Assembly: GCA_937875975.1 (NCBI GenBank)
Contig: CALEEU010000033.1
Coordinates: 1 to 6,480, forward strand
Source of the DNA: an uncultured Opitutia bacterium
Lineage (GTDB): Bacteria; Verrucomicrobiota; Verrucomicrobiia; Opitutales; UBA953
DNA length: 6,480 nt
Reading direction: 5' to 3'
Numbering within the stretch: position 1 is the first letter of the stretch; each line of letters begins with the position of its first letter. This document shows positions 5,230 to 6,480 of this stretch, one piece after another. Under the pieces are notes generated by a model that did not search any database, had not been told where the DNA came from, and saw only the letters and a program-made list of their open reading frames with translations. Made by a program: the position numbers and the translations under genes.

Positions 5230-6480
5230 TCACTTGTTAGACACCCAGGTGAGGGAGTTGAGGAGGAGCTGCTTGTAAGCCGGGTGGTCGTGCGACTTCT
5301 CGTCGTGGCCGAGGGCGATGCAGACGACCTTGGTGCCGGGATACTTGACGGTCCAGACGGACGGCAGGATGTTCGACAGGCCTTCCTTGGGGGTCTGACG
5401 AGGAATCGTGCCCAGGACTTCCGCGCCTTCGGGGCGGGTCAGCTCGATATTATAACTCTCGTCATTGATCACGAAGGTAGCGGGGACGCCCTTCATGATC
5501 GGGTGCTCGGGCTTGGTCACGGTGAAGGTGAAATCGCTGTGGCCGTGATTACGCGATCCGCCGCACACGAACTCGTCGTTATACTTCGTTGTCAGAGGCC
5601 AATTGTACCAGGTGGCGGCATGCAGAAGGACGATGCCCTTCCCTGCCGCGGCGAAGTCGCGGATGGCCTTCTGGAACTCAGGCGTGCCGAATTGGCCATG
5701 GTTACCGCTGAACACGAACAGGTCGGCCTGAGGAAGGAGCGCGAGGGTCTCCTTTAGGTTAGGCGTTGAAGCGACATCGTAACCAGCGGCCTTGGCGGTC
5801 AGAGCATCGGTGCCGAGGAAGAACGCGGGGAAGTTATGCGAGCTACCGGCGCCGGCGAAGAGCACGCGGAGCTGGCCGGCCTTACGAGGGCCGAAGGCCT
5901 GACCGAAAGCCTGGGTGGTCTTGGGATTGTCTTTGGGCAGAAGGTCGCTGGGGCCGTCGTTGGCCTTGCCCTTCTTCTTGCCGGCCTTGGGCGCACCGTC
6001 GTCCTTGCCAGGAGGCGGGTTGGGCGGACCGCCGATCTCGATAGTGACTGCTACCGTAGTCGGGGCGATTTCGGTGTCAGCGGAACTCAGGACGAGCTTA
6101 TCGATGATCTCATTGCTCTCGACCGGAATCCAATGCGTACGGACCTGACGACCATCACCGGTGAGGAGCTGGCGGGCGGACTTGGAGCGAGGGACATCGC
6201 CCATGCCGTTGTAGTCGGCGAAGTCGACGCCTCCGTAGAAGATCTTCTTCTGCACCTTACCGCTGAGGAAATGCACTTCGGCAATCATGGCGATGGCATC
6301 GCCATGCGCACCCCAGCCACCGACGGCGCCGAGGAAGTGGATGCGATTAGCGACGGAGCCAACCGGGATTTCAACCTTCTGGGCAAAGGTCTTGGAGTAC
6401 GCCCCCTTGAAGGCGCCTCCTTTTAAAACGATGACGTTCAGGCCATCCTTCGCGGTCTTGGGGTCGACGACCTTATACGG
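5230..6480 (-). CDS. ThuA domain protein with N-terminal accessory domain (5' end outside window)
   Basis: The frame is open from its TGA (5230-5232) to the right edge, giving 416 residues of an incomplete protein; the Met at 6288 is internal, because the reading upstream of it (KVEIPVGSVANRIHFLGAVG) is clearly conserved domain sequence. Numbering from the edge, residues 1-148 form a beta-rich domain (HFLGAVGGWG, then GGVDFADYNG and DVPRSK) resembling the carbohydrate-binding-like modules of secreted PVC-group proteins. Residues 149-203 are a Pro/Lys/Gly-rich linker (PPNPPPGKDDG, KAGKKKGKAND). Residues 204-414 are a ThuA domain: RVLFAGAGSSHNF (205-217), LLHAATWYNW (285-294), HGHSDF (312-317), DESYNIE (340-346) and ALGHDEKSH (389-397). 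The family is linked to sugar utilisation, but the activity is not established. A signal peptide is expected beyond the edge. It may be co-transcribed with the Dabb gene. Confidence 0.82.
   Translation of the reverse strand, partial: PYKVVDPKTAKDGLNVIVLKGGAFKGAYSKTFAQKVEIPVGSVANRIHFLGAVGGWGAHGDAIAMIAEVHFLSGKVQKKIFYGGVDFADYNGMGDVPRSKSARQLLTGDGRQVRTHWIPVESNEIIDKLVLSSADTEIAPTTVAVTIEIGGPPNPPPGKDDGAPKAGKKKGKANDGPSDLLPKDNPKTTQAFGQAFGPRKAGQLRVLFAGAGSSHNFPAFFLGTDALTAKAAGYDVASTPNLKETLALLPQADLFVFSGNHGQFGTPEFQKAIRDFAAAGKGIVLLHAATWYNWPLTTKYNDEFVCGGSRNHGHSDFTFTVTKPEHPIMKGVPATFVINDESYNIELTRPEGAEVLGTIPRQTPKEGLSNILPSVWTVKYPGTKVVCIALGHDEKSHDHPAYKQLLLNSLTWVSNK

Noticed and set aside
5836..6426. 196-codon open frame on the + strand opposite the second ThuA gene
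   Set aside because: It lies wholly antisense to a conserved coding frame with clear domain motifs, and its own translation resembles no family.

Overview
The window is GC-rich (about 60% by eye) and bacterial, with five protein genes, the last cut by the right edge. Three signs suggest a PVC-group bacterium, most likely Verrucomicrobiota, with Planctomycetota as the alternative. Two of the genes encode ThuA-domain proteins; one of these is a Tat-exported ThuA/sugar-phosphate-isomerase fusion and the other carries an accessory domain of a type I associate with that superphylum. None of the four visible start codons has a convincing Shine-Dalgarno sequence. The taxonomic call is inference, as there is no marker gene here.

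Layout: 37-1200 (+) is a CLC-family antiporter of the fluoride/proton (CLC-F) type. It converges, with a 23-base gap, on 1224-2963 (-), a secreted ThuA plus TIM-barrel fusion protein. A 207-base divergent spacer (2964-3170) holds a 17-base palindrome and a small hairpin, and leads into 3171-4676 (+), malate:quinone oxidoreductase (mqo). A 125-base convergent spacer with two short hairpins separates mqo from 4802-5098 (-), a Dabb-family alpha/beta-barrel protein. Between that gene and the next one upstream lies a 122-base element bounded by 28-base inverted repeats built from GAGTAT heptads. From 5230 to the window end (-) is a second ThuA protein with an N-terminal putative carbohydrate-binding-like domain and a Lys/Pro-rich linker; its start is outside the window.

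How the genes fit together: the two ThuA proteins and perhaps the Dabb protein look like part of a periplasmic or cell-surface carbohydrate/polyol metabolism repertoire. Mqo feeds electrons from malate into the quinone pool, and the CLC-F protein exports fluoride. Only the Dabb and second ThuA genes are arranged so that they could be co-transcribed. I see no defence system, CRISPR array, transposase, tRNA or rRNA. The most unusual structure is the heptad-built inverted repeat at 5106-5227.
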